A stretch of 15,186 nt of DNA from an uncultured Fretibacterium sp. (lineage in GTDB: Bacteria; Synergistota; Synergistia; Synergistales; Aminobacteriaceae), in NCBI GenBank assembly GCA_937915835.1, contig CALGHA010000176.1, positions 1-15,186 on the forward strand, written 5' to 3'. Positions 7,375 through 14,253 of the stretch are shown here, piece after piece. Under the pieces are notes generated by a model. That model did not search any database and had not been told where the DNA came from. It worked only from the letters and a program-made list of their open reading frames with translations. The position numbers were made by a program, and so were the translations under genes. Position 1 is the first letter of the stretch; every line of letters starts with the position of its first letter.

Positions 7375-7383
7375 TGCTAAAAT
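7375..7383 (+). promoter_or_regulatory. candidate extended -10 promoter for rpmG
   Basis: The sequence TGCTAAAAT matches an extended -10 element (TGnTAnAAT-like), 43 bases before the rpmG ATG. No convincing -35 box is seen 17 bases upstream, which extended -10 promoters can tolerate. Confidence 0.45.
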
Positions 7384-7426
7384 ATTTCCCGTTTTTCATA
7401 ATTTCACAACGAAAGGAAATTTTCAC

Positions 7427-7576
7427 ATGGCAGACATAATCGGACTTACATGTACTCAGTGCAAACGCCGCAATTACACTACAACGATTAACAAGAAGAA
7501 GCAGAGCAAGAAGCTCGAAATCAAGAAATATTGCAAGTGGTGCAACGCTTCAGTCCTTCATAAGGAATCAAAGTAG
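7427..7576 (+). CDS. rpmG: 50S ribosomal protein L33
   Basis: This 49-residue basic protein begins MADIIGLTCTQCKRRNY and ends HKESK. It is a zinc-binding L33: Cys9 and Cys12 (CTQC) with Cys36 and Cys39 (CKWC) form the ribbon, so it is the zinc-containing form rather than the Cys-free paralogue made under zinc starvation. Length is normal. GAAAGGA lies upstream of the ATG. It is the first gene of the block leading to tRNA-Trp, secE and nusG, a widely conserved order. Confidence 0.95.
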   Translation: MADIIGLTCTQCKRRNYTTTINKKKQSKKLEIKKYCKWCNASVLHKESK

Positions 7577-7578
7577 TA

Positions 7579-7607
7579 TTGCCAAAGAATTAAACCTGTT
7601 GTAAAAT
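7579..7607 (+). promoter_or_regulatory. promoter upstream of tRNA-Trp and secE-nusG
   Basis: TTGCCA (7579-7584) and TAAAAT (7602-7607) are separated by exactly 17 bases. This predicts a start near 7614, about 15 bases before the tRNA. No terminator lies between rpmG and the tRNA, so rpmG transcripts may also read through. Confidence 0.6.
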
Positions 7608-7629
7608 CTCTCTCGTTTAATTTTCACGC

Positions 7630-7705
7630 AGGTCCGTGGCTCAATTGGCAGAGCACTGGTCTCCAAAACCGGGGGCTGAAGGTTCGAGTCCTTCCGGGCC
7701 TGCCA
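7630..7705 (+). tRNA. tRNA-Trp (anticodon CCA)
   Basis: A 76-base cloverleaf: acceptor stem AGGTCCG/CGGGCCT with one G-U pair, D stem GCTC/GAGC, anticodon stem CTGGT/ACCGG around loop CTCCAAA (anticodon CCA, reading UGG), T stem GAAGG/CCTTC around TTCGAGT, discriminator G and an encoded CCA end. Placement between rpmG and secE is a common bacterial arrangement. It must be processed from the transcript that continues into secE. Confidence 0.97.
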
Positions 7706-7732
7706 TTTCTTTATAAGGACAAGACAAACAAA

Positions 7733-7948
7733 ATGGCAAAAGCAACCACAGAGAAACCAACAAAAATGTCTTCGTTGATGACCTTCATTCGAGAAGCGAG
7801 GGCCGAACTCAAAAAAGTTACCTGGCCGACACGAAGGCAAATTTGGTATTGGACGTTAATCGTAATCGTTTTCACTCTCTGCGTTTCGTTATATTTGGGA
7901 CTTATTGATTTTATTCTTGCGTGGTTATTCAGCGCGCTTCTGGGTTAA
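7733..7948 (+). CDS. secE: preprotein translocase subunit SecE
   Basis: This is a 71-residue single-pass SecE of the short bacterial type. It clamps and stabilises SecY in the SecYEG protein-export channel. The conserved amphipathic segment FIREARAELKKVTWPTRRQ (about 18-36) precedes one transmembrane helix (about 39-62). AAGGA upstream of ATG 7733 supports this start; an internal Met12 is possible but would shorten the N-terminus. nusG begins nine bases after the stop, a near-universal pairing. Confidence 0.95.
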   Translation: MAKATTEKPTKMSSLMTFIREARAELKKVTWPTRRQIWYWTLIVIVFTLCVSLYLGLIDFILAWLFSALLG

Positions 7949-7957
7949 ATATAAATC

Positions 7958-8497
7958 ATGCCGGACAATAATCGCAAATGGTACGTAGTTCAGACTTACG
8001 CGAGCTACGAAAACAGAGTTGAAGCGGACTTGCGCGAGAGAATTAAGGCCATGCATATGCAGGATAAAATTTTCAACGTTTTAATCCCGACAGAAACGCA
8101 TATTGTCGTTAAGGACGGGAAAAGCCGGGAAGTTACGCGAAAGTTATATCCGAGTTACGTGATGGTCGAGATGATACTTGATGAGCAATCCTGGTACGCC
8201 GTCAGACACACGCCGGGAGTTACGGGGTTCATCGGAGCTGGAACGCATCCAATTCCGTTGTCGCAAGAAGAAGTTGACCGCATAATGTCCGGAATGAAGA
8301 AGAGCGAGGAAAATCCCAAAATTGAAGTCGACTTGAAAATTGGTGATACCGTGCGGGTAATCGCTGAAGGAGAAATGAAGGGTTTCACAGGGCCTATAGT
8401 TGAGATTAACGCGAAAAGGGGCAAATTGAAATTCAATCATGGATTTCTCGGCGGTGCTGAAATTGAGACGGATTTCAAGTCAGTGGAGAAAGTTTAA
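7958..8497 (+). CDS. nusG: transcription termination/antitermination factor NusG
   Basis: The 179-residue product has the NGN domain (about 5-110; KWYVVQTYASYENRVEADL at the N-terminus, YPSYVMVEM in the core, VRHTPGVTGFIGAG) that binds the RNA polymerase clamp. A C-terminal KOW domain follows (about 127-160; KIGDTVRVIAEGEMKGFTGP), which contacts Rho or ribosomal protein S10. The length is standard with no insertions. The start lies nine bases after secE with no strong ribosome binding site, suggesting coupled translation. Confidence 0.96.
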   Translation: MPDNNRKWYVVQTYASYENRVEADLRERIKAMHMQDKIFNVLIPTETHIVVKDGKSREVTRKLYPSYVMVEMILDEQSWYAVRHTPGVTGFIGAGTHPIPLSQEEVDRIMSGMKKSEENPKIEVDLKIGDTVRVIAEGEMKGFTGPIVEINAKRGKLKFNHGFLGGAEIETDFKSVEKV

Positions 8498-8563
8498 GCA
8501 GTCAAAAGTTTTTTGGCAGTAATAAATCAATAGTAACAGAAACAGAAAGGAAAAATTTTTATC

Positions 8564-8989
8564 ATGGCTAAGAAAGTAGTAGGGCAGATAAAGTTACAGC
8601 TGCCAGCCGGAAAAGCCACGCCCGCACCTCCTGTAGGACCTGCACTCGGACAGCACGGCGTGAACATTATGGAGTTCTGCAAGCAGTTCAACGCAAAAAC
8701 TCAGGATCAAGCAGGATTAATCATTCCAGCGGTAATTACGGTTTACGCTGACAGGAGCTTTAGTTTTGAGCTGAAAACTCCTCCGGCGGCCGTATTATTG
8801 AAGAAAGCAGCAGGACTTGAGAAGGGTTCAGGAGTTCCCAACAAGACGAAAGTTGGAAAAATCGCACGCGCTAAGGTCAAAGAGATTGCAGAACTCAAGA
8901 TGAAAGACTTAAACGCTAACGATATTGAGGGCGCAATGCATATGATCGAGGGCACGGCGCGTTCAATGGGGCTTGAGGTCGTCGATTAA
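8564..8989 (+). CDS. rplK: 50S ribosomal protein L11
   Basis: The 141-residue protein matches L11 from end to end: IKLQLPAGKATPAPPVGPAL near the N-terminus, GVNIMEFCKQFNAKT, FELKTPPAAVLLKKAAG in the linker, and the C-terminal rRNA-binding segment ending with a MHMIEGTARSMGLEV stretch. It builds the GTPase-associated centre on 23S rRNA. GAAAGGA precedes the ATG. It is followed by rplA in the standard order. The 66-base gap after nusG contains no terminator that I can see. Confidence 0.97.
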   Translation: MAKKVVGQIKLQLPAGKATPAPPVGPALGQHGVNIMEFCKQFNAKTQDQAGLIIPAVITVYADRSFSFELKTPPAAVLLKKAAGLEKGSGVPNKTKVGKIARAKVKEIAELKMKDLNANDIEGAMHMIEGTARSMGLEVVD

Positions 8990-9040
8990 GAACGAAGCGG
9001 AAGAGTTATTGAACTCGCTATTGACCGCAGGAGGTAAAGA

Positions 9041-9745
9041 ATGAAGAGAAGCAAGAGATACAGAGAAGCCGCAGAAAAAATTGAAGCTGGCAAGTTATAC
9101 GGACTTCGTGAGGCTGTAGATTTATTCAAGCAGGTAGCTACGGCAAAATTCAACGAGAGCATTGAAGTTCACGTTCGCTTAGGGATTGACCCGAGACACG
9201 CAGATCAGCAAGTTCGAAGCACGGTATCACTTCCACATGGAACTGGTGTAACTAAGAAAGTTTTAGTAATCACTCAGGGCGAAAAAATCAAAGAGGCTCA
9301 GGACGCAGGAGCTGACATTGTCGGCGGCGATGATATGGTTGCGCAGATTCAGGGCGGATTTATGGACTTTGACGCCGTAATCGCGACACCTGACATGATG
9401 AAATCCGTCGGACGCTTGGGAAAAGTTTTAGGCCCCAGAGGCTTAATGCCCAGCGCGAAAACTGGAACGGTAACATTTGAGCTTGCCAACGCCGTAAAAG
9501 AGATCAAGGCAGGACGTGTTGAGTTCCGAGCAGACAAGGCAGGAATTACTCACAATGCGGCAGGCCGTAGAGATTTCAGCGCTGATGACTTGTATGATAA
9601 CGTCAAGGCTTTGTTGCAGGCGATTTACAGAGCACGCCCGGCTTCAGTGAAAGGCACGTATGTTAGGAGTATAGCGATTGCGCCGACAATGGGACCTGGA
9701 ATTGCGGTAGATCCGGCACTCGCTCAGAAAGAATTAGCACTGTAA
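9041..9745 (+). CDS. rplA: 50S ribosomal protein L1
   Basis: A 234-residue L1 of the ribosome's mobile stalk region, with the family signature around residues 126-145 (GRLGKVLGPRGLMPSAKTGT), RLGIDPRHADQQVRSTVSLP in the N-terminal domain and AGRVEFRADKAGI near the end. AGGAGGT six bases before the ATG is a strong ribosome binding site. In many bacteria L1 represses rplKA translation by binding its own mRNA; I could not see a convincing L1 target in the leader here. Confidence 0.97.
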   Translation: MKRSKRYREAAEKIEAGKLYGLREAVDLFKQVATAKFNESIEVHVRLGIDPRHADQQVRSTVSLPHGTGVTKKVLVITQGEKIKEAQDAGADIVGGDDMVAQIQGGFMDFDAVIATPDMMKSVGRLGKVLGPRGLMPSAKTGTVTFELANAVKEIKAGRVEFRADKAGITHNAAGRRDFSADDLYDNVKALLQAIYRARPASVKGTYVRSIAIAPTMGPGIAVDPALAQKELAL

Positions 9746-9765
9746 AAATTTTTCGCAATATATAA

Positions 9766-9886
9766 ATCCGAAGACAGCAGGAGCATTTACGCTTAAAACT
9801 CGAAAAAAATCCTGCTCAGGAGAAAGTTAAACGTGATAATAATGCTTCTCCTGTTGTGTGCAAAATTTCGGGAGGAGCTTTTGTTT
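9766..9886 (+). promoter_or_regulatory. L10 leader with transcription attenuator ahead of rplJ
   Basis: The 167-base gap before rplJ carries the ribosomal protein L10 leader motif: CCGAAGACAGCAGGAG at 9768-9783, with AGCAGGA (9776-9782) pairing to TCCTGCT (9810-9816). An outer TCC/GGA pairing (9767-9769 with 9819-9821) leaves GAAGAC as a kink-turn-like bulge. A competing stem, CAGGAGAA (9817-9824) with TTCTCCTG (9846-9853), can act as antiterminator. It shares its 3' arm with a terminator hairpin. L10-L12 binding would lock up 9817-9821 and favour termination, giving feedback on rplJL, as described for Bacillus subtilis. The mechanism here is inferred from the pairings. Confidence 0.8.
9844..9886 (+). 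terminator. attenuator hairpin in the rplJ leader
   Basis: GCTTCTCCTG (9844-9853) pairs with CGGGAGGAGC (9869-9878) over ten pairs, two of them G-U, followed by TTTTGTTT (9879-9886). It excludes the antiterminator stem because both need 9846-9853. Confidence 0.75.
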
Positions 9887-9912
9887 AATATTAAGGAGGT
9901 GAAAATAAAAAC

Positions 9913-10449
9913 ATGCCAGCAAAGATTAAGTATGAACTCGTCGACGCTTTGAAGGAAAAACTTTCAAGGACTAAAGCCGTTTATGTCGCTGAATATCGCG
10001 GAATGACCGTAGAGCAGAGCACAATGCTTCGTAAAAAAGTTCGTGAGGCGGGCGGTGAGCTTAAAGTCTCGAAAAATACTTTGTTCAAGATTGCCATGAA
10101 GGAAACGGGATTAACTGAGCTTCCCGAAGACATGACGAAAGGCCCGAACATTTACGCTTTATGCTATGATGATCCCGTAAGCGTCGCTAAAGTTCTGAAA
10201 GAATACGCTAACGACAAGACACAAAAAGCATTTATTCTCAAGGGCGGATTGCTCGAAACACAGCTTTTGGACTTGAACCAGTTATTAGCACTCGCGGATT
10301 TGCCATCGAAAGATGCTCTCAGAGGTCAAGTTGTCAGGACAATCGCGGCTCCGTTATCAGGACTCGTCAATGTATTATCCGGAACAATCAGGAATTTCGT
10401 TACATGCCTCGACCAAATTCGAGCAAAGAAAGAAGAAGGCGCGGCGTAA
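9913..10449 (+). CDS. rplJ: 50S ribosomal protein L10
   Basis: The 178-residue protein forms the base of the L10(L12)4 stalk. Visible family segments are VYVAEYRGMTVEQSTMLRKK near the N-terminus, GGELKVSKNTLFKIA, FILKGGLLE, and a C-terminal helical tail (about 140-178) that docks L7/L12 dimers. AAGGAGGTG lies upstream of the ATG. Expression is probably controlled by the leader just before it. rplL follows after 36 bases. Confidence 0.97.
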   Translation: MPAKIKYELVDALKEKLSRTKAVYVAEYRGMTVEQSTMLRKKVREAGGELKVSKNTLFKIAMKETGLTELPEDMTKGPNIYALCYDDPVSVAKVLKEYANDKTQKAFILKGGLLETQLLDLNQLLALADLPSKDALRGQVVRTIAAPLSGLVNVLSGTIRNFVTCLDQIRAKKEEGAA

Positions 10450-10485
10450 AAATTTATTATTAATAATATGGAGGTAAAATTTATT

Positions 10486-10863
10486 ATGACAAAAGATGAA
10501 ATCATTAGCGCAATTGAAACAATGTCAGTTCTTGAACTCTCGGAACTCGTAAAGGCACTTGAAGATAAGTTCGGCGTATCAGCTTCAGCGGCTCCCATGA
10601 TGATGGCGGCAATGCCTGGTGCTGGTGCTGCGGCTCCTGCGGCTGAGGAGAAGACAGAGTTTGATGTTGTCTACAAAGGTCCTGGCGCGAACAAGATCGC
10701 AGTAATCAAAGTTGTACGTGAGATTACATCATTAGGCCTTAAGGAAGCGAAAGAGCTTGTTGACAATCCTCCGAAGAATATCAAAGAGGGCGTTTCAAAG
10801 GAAGAGGCTGAAGAGCTCAAGAAGAAACTGGCTGATGCCGGAGCGGACGTAGAAGTTAAGTAA
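10486..10863 (+). CDS. rplL: 50S ribosomal protein L7/L12
   Basis: The 125-residue stalk protein recruits translational GTPases. It has an N-terminal dimerisation helix pair (MTKDEIISAIETMSVLELSE and on), an Ala/Pro/Gly-rich hinge (about 39-55) and the C-terminal factor-binding domain (VIKVVREITSLGLKEAKELV). The frame extends upstream to an ATG at 10468, but GGAGGT lies inside that extension, nine bases before ATG 10486. The family N-terminus also begins at 10486, which decides the start. A terminator follows immediately, with no rpoB. Confidence 0.97.
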   Translation: MTKDEIISAIETMSVLELSELVKALEDKFGVSASAAPMMMAAMPGAGAAAPAAEEKTEFDVVYKGPGANKIAVIKVVREITSLGLKEAKELVDNPPKNIKEGVSKEEAEELKKKLADAGADVEVK

Positions 10864-10875
10864 GATTGCGTAGAC

Positions 10876-10908
10876 AGAGGCTCATGAGTTCACGGGCCTC
10901 TTTTGTTT
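10876..10908 (+). terminator. rho-independent terminator after rplL
   Basis: AGAGGCTC pairs with GGGCCTCT (10876-10883 with 10894-10901, one G-U pair), followed by TTTTGTTT. It closes the ribosomal operon 13 bases after the rplL stop. Confidence 0.85.
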
Positions 10909-10948
10909 ATGAAGCGTTTATGAGTTTATGAATGGAGGAATTTTCACG

Positions 10949-11332
10949 ATGAGTGCGCAGAATAATAAGAAAAATCCCCAGCCCCAAAATGACAGCAAGA
11001 AAAAAATCATAATCGGCATCGTCTGCTTAATTTTATTATTAAATATTATGTGGACGATTATGCAGAACAAGTTTACCCCGAAGCTCGACGAGGTTAAAGC
11101 GGGAATGGCGGCTCTTGAGCAGAGAATTACGAAACTTGAGCAGAGCGGACTTCCTGATGTTGCTAACTTGAAAGAAGATTTTACGGCGTTGAGAGCTATA
11201 GCTGATAAATTCTCGGAACGTCTTAACGAGTCAATTAAAACCGAAGAAGAACAGCTCAAGGAGTTAGAAGCTCAAGTTGAAGCGAAGAGAGCACGCGTTG
11301 AGGAATTAAAGAAACTTTCCGGCCAGGAATAA
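10949..11332 (+). CDS. single-pass membrane protein with coiled coil, function unknown
   Basis: A 127-residue protein with a polar Asn/Gln/Lys-rich N-terminus (1-18), one transmembrane helix (about 19-39, IIIGIVCLILLLNIMWTIM) and a long charged helical region (about 44-125) with heptad-like Leu spacing. The coiled coil probably lies outside the cytoplasm, given the Lys-rich stretch before the helix. An upstream ATG at 10928 is in frame, but GGAGG lies between it and ATG 10949, so the latter is preferred. The gene is flanked by terminators on both sides and is thus a single-gene unit. I do not recognise the family. Confidence 0.75.
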   Translation: MSAQNNKKNPQPQNDSKKKIIIGIVCLILLLNIMWTIMQNKFTPKLDEVKAGMAALEQRITKLEQSGLPDVANLKEDFTALRAIADKFSERLNESIKTEEEQLKELEAQVEAKRARVEELKKLSGQE

Positions 11333-11360
11333 TAACACAACGCACCTCCTTTAGATGAAG

Positions 11361-11394
11361 CCCCGATTGAAGCTAATTCGTCGGGGTTTTGTTT
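11361..11394 (+). terminator. rho-independent terminator
   Basis: CCCCGA (11361-11366) pairs with TCGGGG (11381-11386), followed by TTTTGTTT. It ends the single-pass coiled-coil gene. Confidence 0.8.
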
Positions 11395-11450
11395 ATTGAT
11401 GATTATGATAATATGATTGCTAATCTTGAAGATAAGGGGTTGAGAAATTC

Positions 11451-12041
11451 ATGAACTGTTCAGGATGTGGAGCACCGCTTGAGCTTAACGATGAAAAATG
11501 CCCGTATTGCGGGAAAATTACGCCGTACGGTGAAAGAATGTTCGAGGAGCGCAAGGAGCAGGAGAAGAAGAAAGAGCCTGAGAATTTGCCGAAGATGAAA
11601 TATGCTTCGATAGTTGCAATTGCAATTCTCTATGTAATTACGTTTGGATTTTACTCGCCTTATTGGTGCGTGTCTCGTGCGAACTCGCTTAACGGGCTTT
11701 ACTCTGAGACGAAATTCCCGACATGGGCGGCTTGGCTTTATCTGGTTATAAGCGTGGCTGTCTTTTTGCTTCCAGGAGATTATGAGGCATTCGGACTTAA
11801 CGAAGAAACTGGAGCTAACGTTTTAAGCGTCTTAATGCTCGTGTTAATGGTCATTGCAATTTGGATGTCGTTATGCGCGAGGAGAATTTTGCAACAGCAT
11901 GCTTCACGTTTTATCGGAGTTGATGCGGCGGCTAACAGTGTTGCTCCGTCGATAATCATGATAGTAATCTGCGGGCCGGTTTACGTTCAGTATCATGTGA
12001 ACAGGCTGATAAAAATGAAATTGCTTGCTCCGAAAATTTAG
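11451..12041 (+). CDS. zinc-ribbon DUF4234-like membrane protein
   Basis: This 196-residue protein starts with a zinc ribbon (Cys3, Cys6, Cys17, Cys20: CSGC...CPYC), a charged Lys/Glu linker (28-50), then about four membrane segments (roughly 52-72, 90-108, 124-143, 165-182). The segment ITFGFYSPYWCVSRANSLNG (63-82) resembles the GiY..yW signature of DUF4234 proteins. The ribbon faces the cytoplasm if the usual topology holds. AAGGGG lies before the ATG. It converges on the SPFH/membrane-protein pair, whose SPFH member also carries zinc ribbons. Function is not known; a membrane-associated role is likely. Confidence 0.7.
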   Translation: MNCSGCGAPLELNDEKCPYCGKITPYGERMFEERKEQEKKKEPENLPKMKYASIVAIAILYVITFGFYSPYWCVSRANSLNGLYSETKFPTWAAWLYLVISVAVFLLPGDYEAFGLNEETGANVLSVLMLVLMVIAIWMSLCARRILQQHASRFIGVDAAANSVAPSIIMIVICGPVYVQYHVNRLIKMKLLAPKI

Positions 12042-12042
12042 C

Positions 12043-12084
12043 AAAAAAAATGCCCCGACTGTGATTAATCGGGGTGTTTTCTTT
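12043..12084. terminator. bidirectional terminator between convergent genes
   Basis: CCCCGA (12053-12058) pairs with TCGGGG (12069-12074). On the plus strand TGTTTTCTTT follows; on the minus strand a run of eight T residues follows (complement of 12043-12050). It serves both the zinc-ribbon gene and the membrane-protein gene. Confidence 0.8.
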
Positions 12085-12799
12085 ATTTCGAGTTCTTGAC
12101 GTAATCGTTGCGTTCTTTCAAGGCTCGTTCAGCAAGTGTGCATGCTCGTAATACTGCTTGAATGTCCTGACTTCCTGAGAGAGCTTCAAGATTTTTCACG
12201 GCATCTTCAAGTTCATTCTCAAGTTTTCGTGATGCTGGCGAAGGATCCGAATATCTCAGAGCTTCGGAGAAATTCACGAGTTGTTTAATGCTTTCTGCTG
12301 GAACTCCGGAGGCTTTCAAGTCATCGACGACGTACGAAACTTTATTTGCCAATGATGAGAGATTTACGCGTCCTTCGGATTGCTGGCGAGATTCTGAGCT
12401 TGAGAGTTTCAGCGTTGCCATGTTGACGAGGAGCATAGGGATTAAGAATACGACGAGGCCGCCGACGTGAATTAGCATGTACGTAACGACGGAGAAATTA
12501 GCTAAAGCATTGCCGACAGAGACGACGATAACGAACAGGAAATAAAGCCCGCCTAAAATAGCCTGAGTGAAATTCATCGGAATATTTTTGCCGGAGTTCT
12601 GACGCATCGCAATTCCGCTGAACATTAAGGTCTCAAGTACCAGCGCGAAAAGCAAAAAGCCCGCAGAAATCCAGAAAGTTACGCCTCTTTGCTCCGGAGT
12701 TGTCAGGAAGTAAACGAAGAATGCTGCGACGACACCGATTAAGAGCATGAGGAGGAATATATTGAAGACTTGACGGATTTTGTTAAAGAATTTTCCCAT
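12083..12799 (-). CDS. four-helix membrane protein with C-terminal helical domain, function unknown
   Basis: The 238-residue protein has four predicted membrane helices (about 12-32, 41-62, 80-100, 103-128) and a soluble, mostly helical C-terminal half (135-238) with several Leu/Ala-rich helices. I do not recognise the family. AAAGGTG upstream of the ATG gives the start. It lies 29 bases downstream of the SPFH gene on the same strand, so the two are very likely one operon and the products may work together at the membrane. Confidence 0.7.
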   Translation of the reverse strand: MGKFFNKIRQVFNIFLLMLLIGVVAAFFVYFLTTPEQRGVTFWISAGFLLFALVLETLMFSGIAMRQNSGKNIPMNFTQAILGGLYFLFVIVVSVGNALANFSVVTYMLIHVGGLVVFLIPMLLVNMATLKLSSSESRQQSEGRVNLSSLANKVSYVVDDLKASGVPAESIKQLVNFSEALRYSDPSPASRKLENELEDAVKNLEALSGSQDIQAVLRACTLAERALKERNDYVKNSK

Positions 12800-12828
12800 T
12801 TTATTAACACATCACCTTTCACGTAAAT

Positions 12829-13959
12829 TTATAATTGTTGTCCGCAGTTCATGCAGAATTTTGCACCAGGAATTAAAGCCGCACCGCACTTCGGACACGC
12901 TAATTTAGCTCCGCAGTTCATACAGAATTTCGCGCCCTCGATTACAGGTTGACCACACGACGGACAAGTTTTGCCTGAGCCTGAGGGTTGAGGATTGGGA
13001 TTTACGGGATTAACTGGATTAACGGGAGGATTTGAGGGATTAGGATTTTGCTGAGGATTAATATATTGTCCCATTTGCGAGGCCATTTGTCCGAAGGTTC
13101 CGCCCATTCCCATGCCCGCACCGAGACCAACGCCAGCCCCTAAAAGTGAGCTTCCTCCTTCGTTCTTAGCGGCCGCTTCCATAACGTCGAAGGATCTTTG
13201 CTGTTGATAGTTATAGCCGATTACGTTCATGCTCGCCCGTTCGCTTAAGGCTTGTTTGAGCTTCTTTATGCCCTCGTCGTCGTCGTTGATGTTCACTGAG
13301 CCGAAATAGAAGTTAAGGGGTTCAATGCCGTAATTCGCAAATTCAGGCCTGATTTTCTCGACAGCCTCGTTCGACATATCCTCAAGATACGCGCTAATCT
13401 CAAAAATATTAATCTTCTTGTGAGCAATGTACGTAGAAATCATATCGCCCATTCGTGAGAGAATTAACCCTTTAAAATAGCTCTCAATGTCAGCGCGTGT
13501 AATCGATGATTTATTTCCGGCCAATTTCAACACAAACTGTCTGCTCTCATTCACACGAAGTCCGAACTGTCCAAATGCCCTAACATAAATCGGAATTTGA
13601 TACTCCGGGTCGCGCAATAAAATCGGGTTTTGAGTTCCCCACTTAATATCAAGCACATTGACTTTGTTCACGAACCATACGGACGCTTTGAATGCGCTTT
13701 GTCCGCCGGTTGCAAGGTTAATTAGGCGGCTTAACATGGGAATATTATTTGTTGAAAGAGTATGACGACCTGCCGCGAATAAGTCCAGAGCTTGGCCGTC
13801 CTTGAAGAGAATTGCTTCTTGAGCTTCACGAACGATTAACTGCGTCCAGTTTCCGAGTTCATCGCTTTTTGCCGGATTTTTCTTGTCGACGTAACGCCAC
13901 GCGAGAATATCGTTTGAGTTGATGCTGTCGTCCCATTGAACAACTTGAACTATTGCCAT
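12829..13959 (-). CDS. SPFH-domain protein with two C-terminal zinc ribbons (YdjI / 'virion core protein' type)
   Basis: A 376-residue protein. Residues about 20-245 form an SPFH (band-7-like) domain of the type often annotated as 'virion core protein' and found in Bacillus YdjI: IVREAQEAILFKDGQALDLF, then PMLSRLINLATGG and the helical FKGLILSRMGDMISTYIAHK. A Gly/Met-rich stretch (274-292), an Asn/Pro repeat (303-324, NPVNPVNPVN) and two tandem zinc ribbons follow: Cys332/335/346/349 and Cys355/358/369/372, each with the motif GAKFCMNCG. YdjI works with a PspA-type membrane-stress system; such a link here is an inference. AGAGGTG precedes the ATG. hicB ends 15 bases upstream, so hicAB transcripts may continue into it. 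Confidence 0.85.
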   Translation of the reverse strand: MAIVQVVQWDDSINSNDILAWRYVDKKNPAKSDELGNWTQLIVREAQEAILFKDGQALDLFAAGRHTLSTNNIPMLSRLINLATGGQSAFKASVWFVNKVNVLDIKWGTQNPILLRDPEYQIPIYVRAFGQFGLRVNESRQFVLKLAGNKSSITRADIESYFKGLILSRMGDMISTYIAHKKINIFEISAYLEDMSNEAVEKIRPEFANYGIEPLNFYFGSVNINDDDEGIKKLKQALSERASMNVIGYNYQQQRSFDVMEAAAKNEGGSSLLGAGVGLGAGMGMGGTFGQMASQMGQYINPQQNPNPSNPPVNPVNPVNPNPQPSGSGKTCPSCGQPVIEGAKFCMNCGAKLACPKCGAALIPGAKFCMNCGQQL

Positions 13960-13974
13960 GAATTTTTACACCTC

Positions 13975-14253
13975 TTATATTGCAATTTTTGTGTATAAAT
14001 CTGTATCAACTTTCACAGCTATTATAATTTCTCCAGCTTCCAAATGTACAGCTTCCATTTTGCTAGCTTCAGGAATTTCCAAGCCTTTATCCTCAGCATT
14101 CACAAGCATAAGACTAAGTACATCTTCAGCATTATCAATCGCCTCATGCAACGTTTCTCCGTCCGTGAAGCAATTATGAAGATCCGGGAAATTCACATAA
14201 TATACTTTATCATTGAAATCATAATTTATTATTGCCGGATATTCGTATTTCAT
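13975..14253 (-). CDS. hicB: HicB-family antitoxin, apparently lacking a DNA-binding tail
   Basis: A 92-residue HicB. The RNase-H-like antitoxin fold is seen in KYEYPAIINYDFNDKVYYVNF, PDLHNCFTDGETLHEAIDNA and a following DVLSLMLVNAEDKGLEIPEAS segment, ending with VKVDTDLYTKIAI. The HicB of many type II toxin-antitoxin systems goes on after this point into a ribbon-helix-helix or HTH domain that binds the operator; that part is absent. AAGGAGG precedes ATG 14253, which overlaps the hicA stop as ATGA. The frame extends upstream to 14322, but that region is coded by hicA in another frame. It should neutralise the HicA mRNA interferase; autoregulation may be lost. Confidence 0.88.
   Translation of the reverse strand: MKYEYPAIINYDFNDKVYYVNFPDLHNCFTDGETLHEAIDNAEDVLSLMLVNAEDKGLEIPEASKMEAVHLEAGEIIIAVKVDTDLYTKIAI

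Noticed and set aside
8498..8563. L1-binding site in the rplK leader
   Set aside because: No convincing stem resembling the 23S L1 site is visible.
10468..10485. Upstream ATG of rplL giving six extra residues
   Set aside because: The ribosome binding site GGAGGT falls inside this extension, and the L7/L12 family N-terminus begins at 10486.
10928..10948. Upstream ATG of the coiled-coil membrane protein
   Set aside because: GGAGG lies between this ATG and ATG 10949 at proper spacing for the latter.
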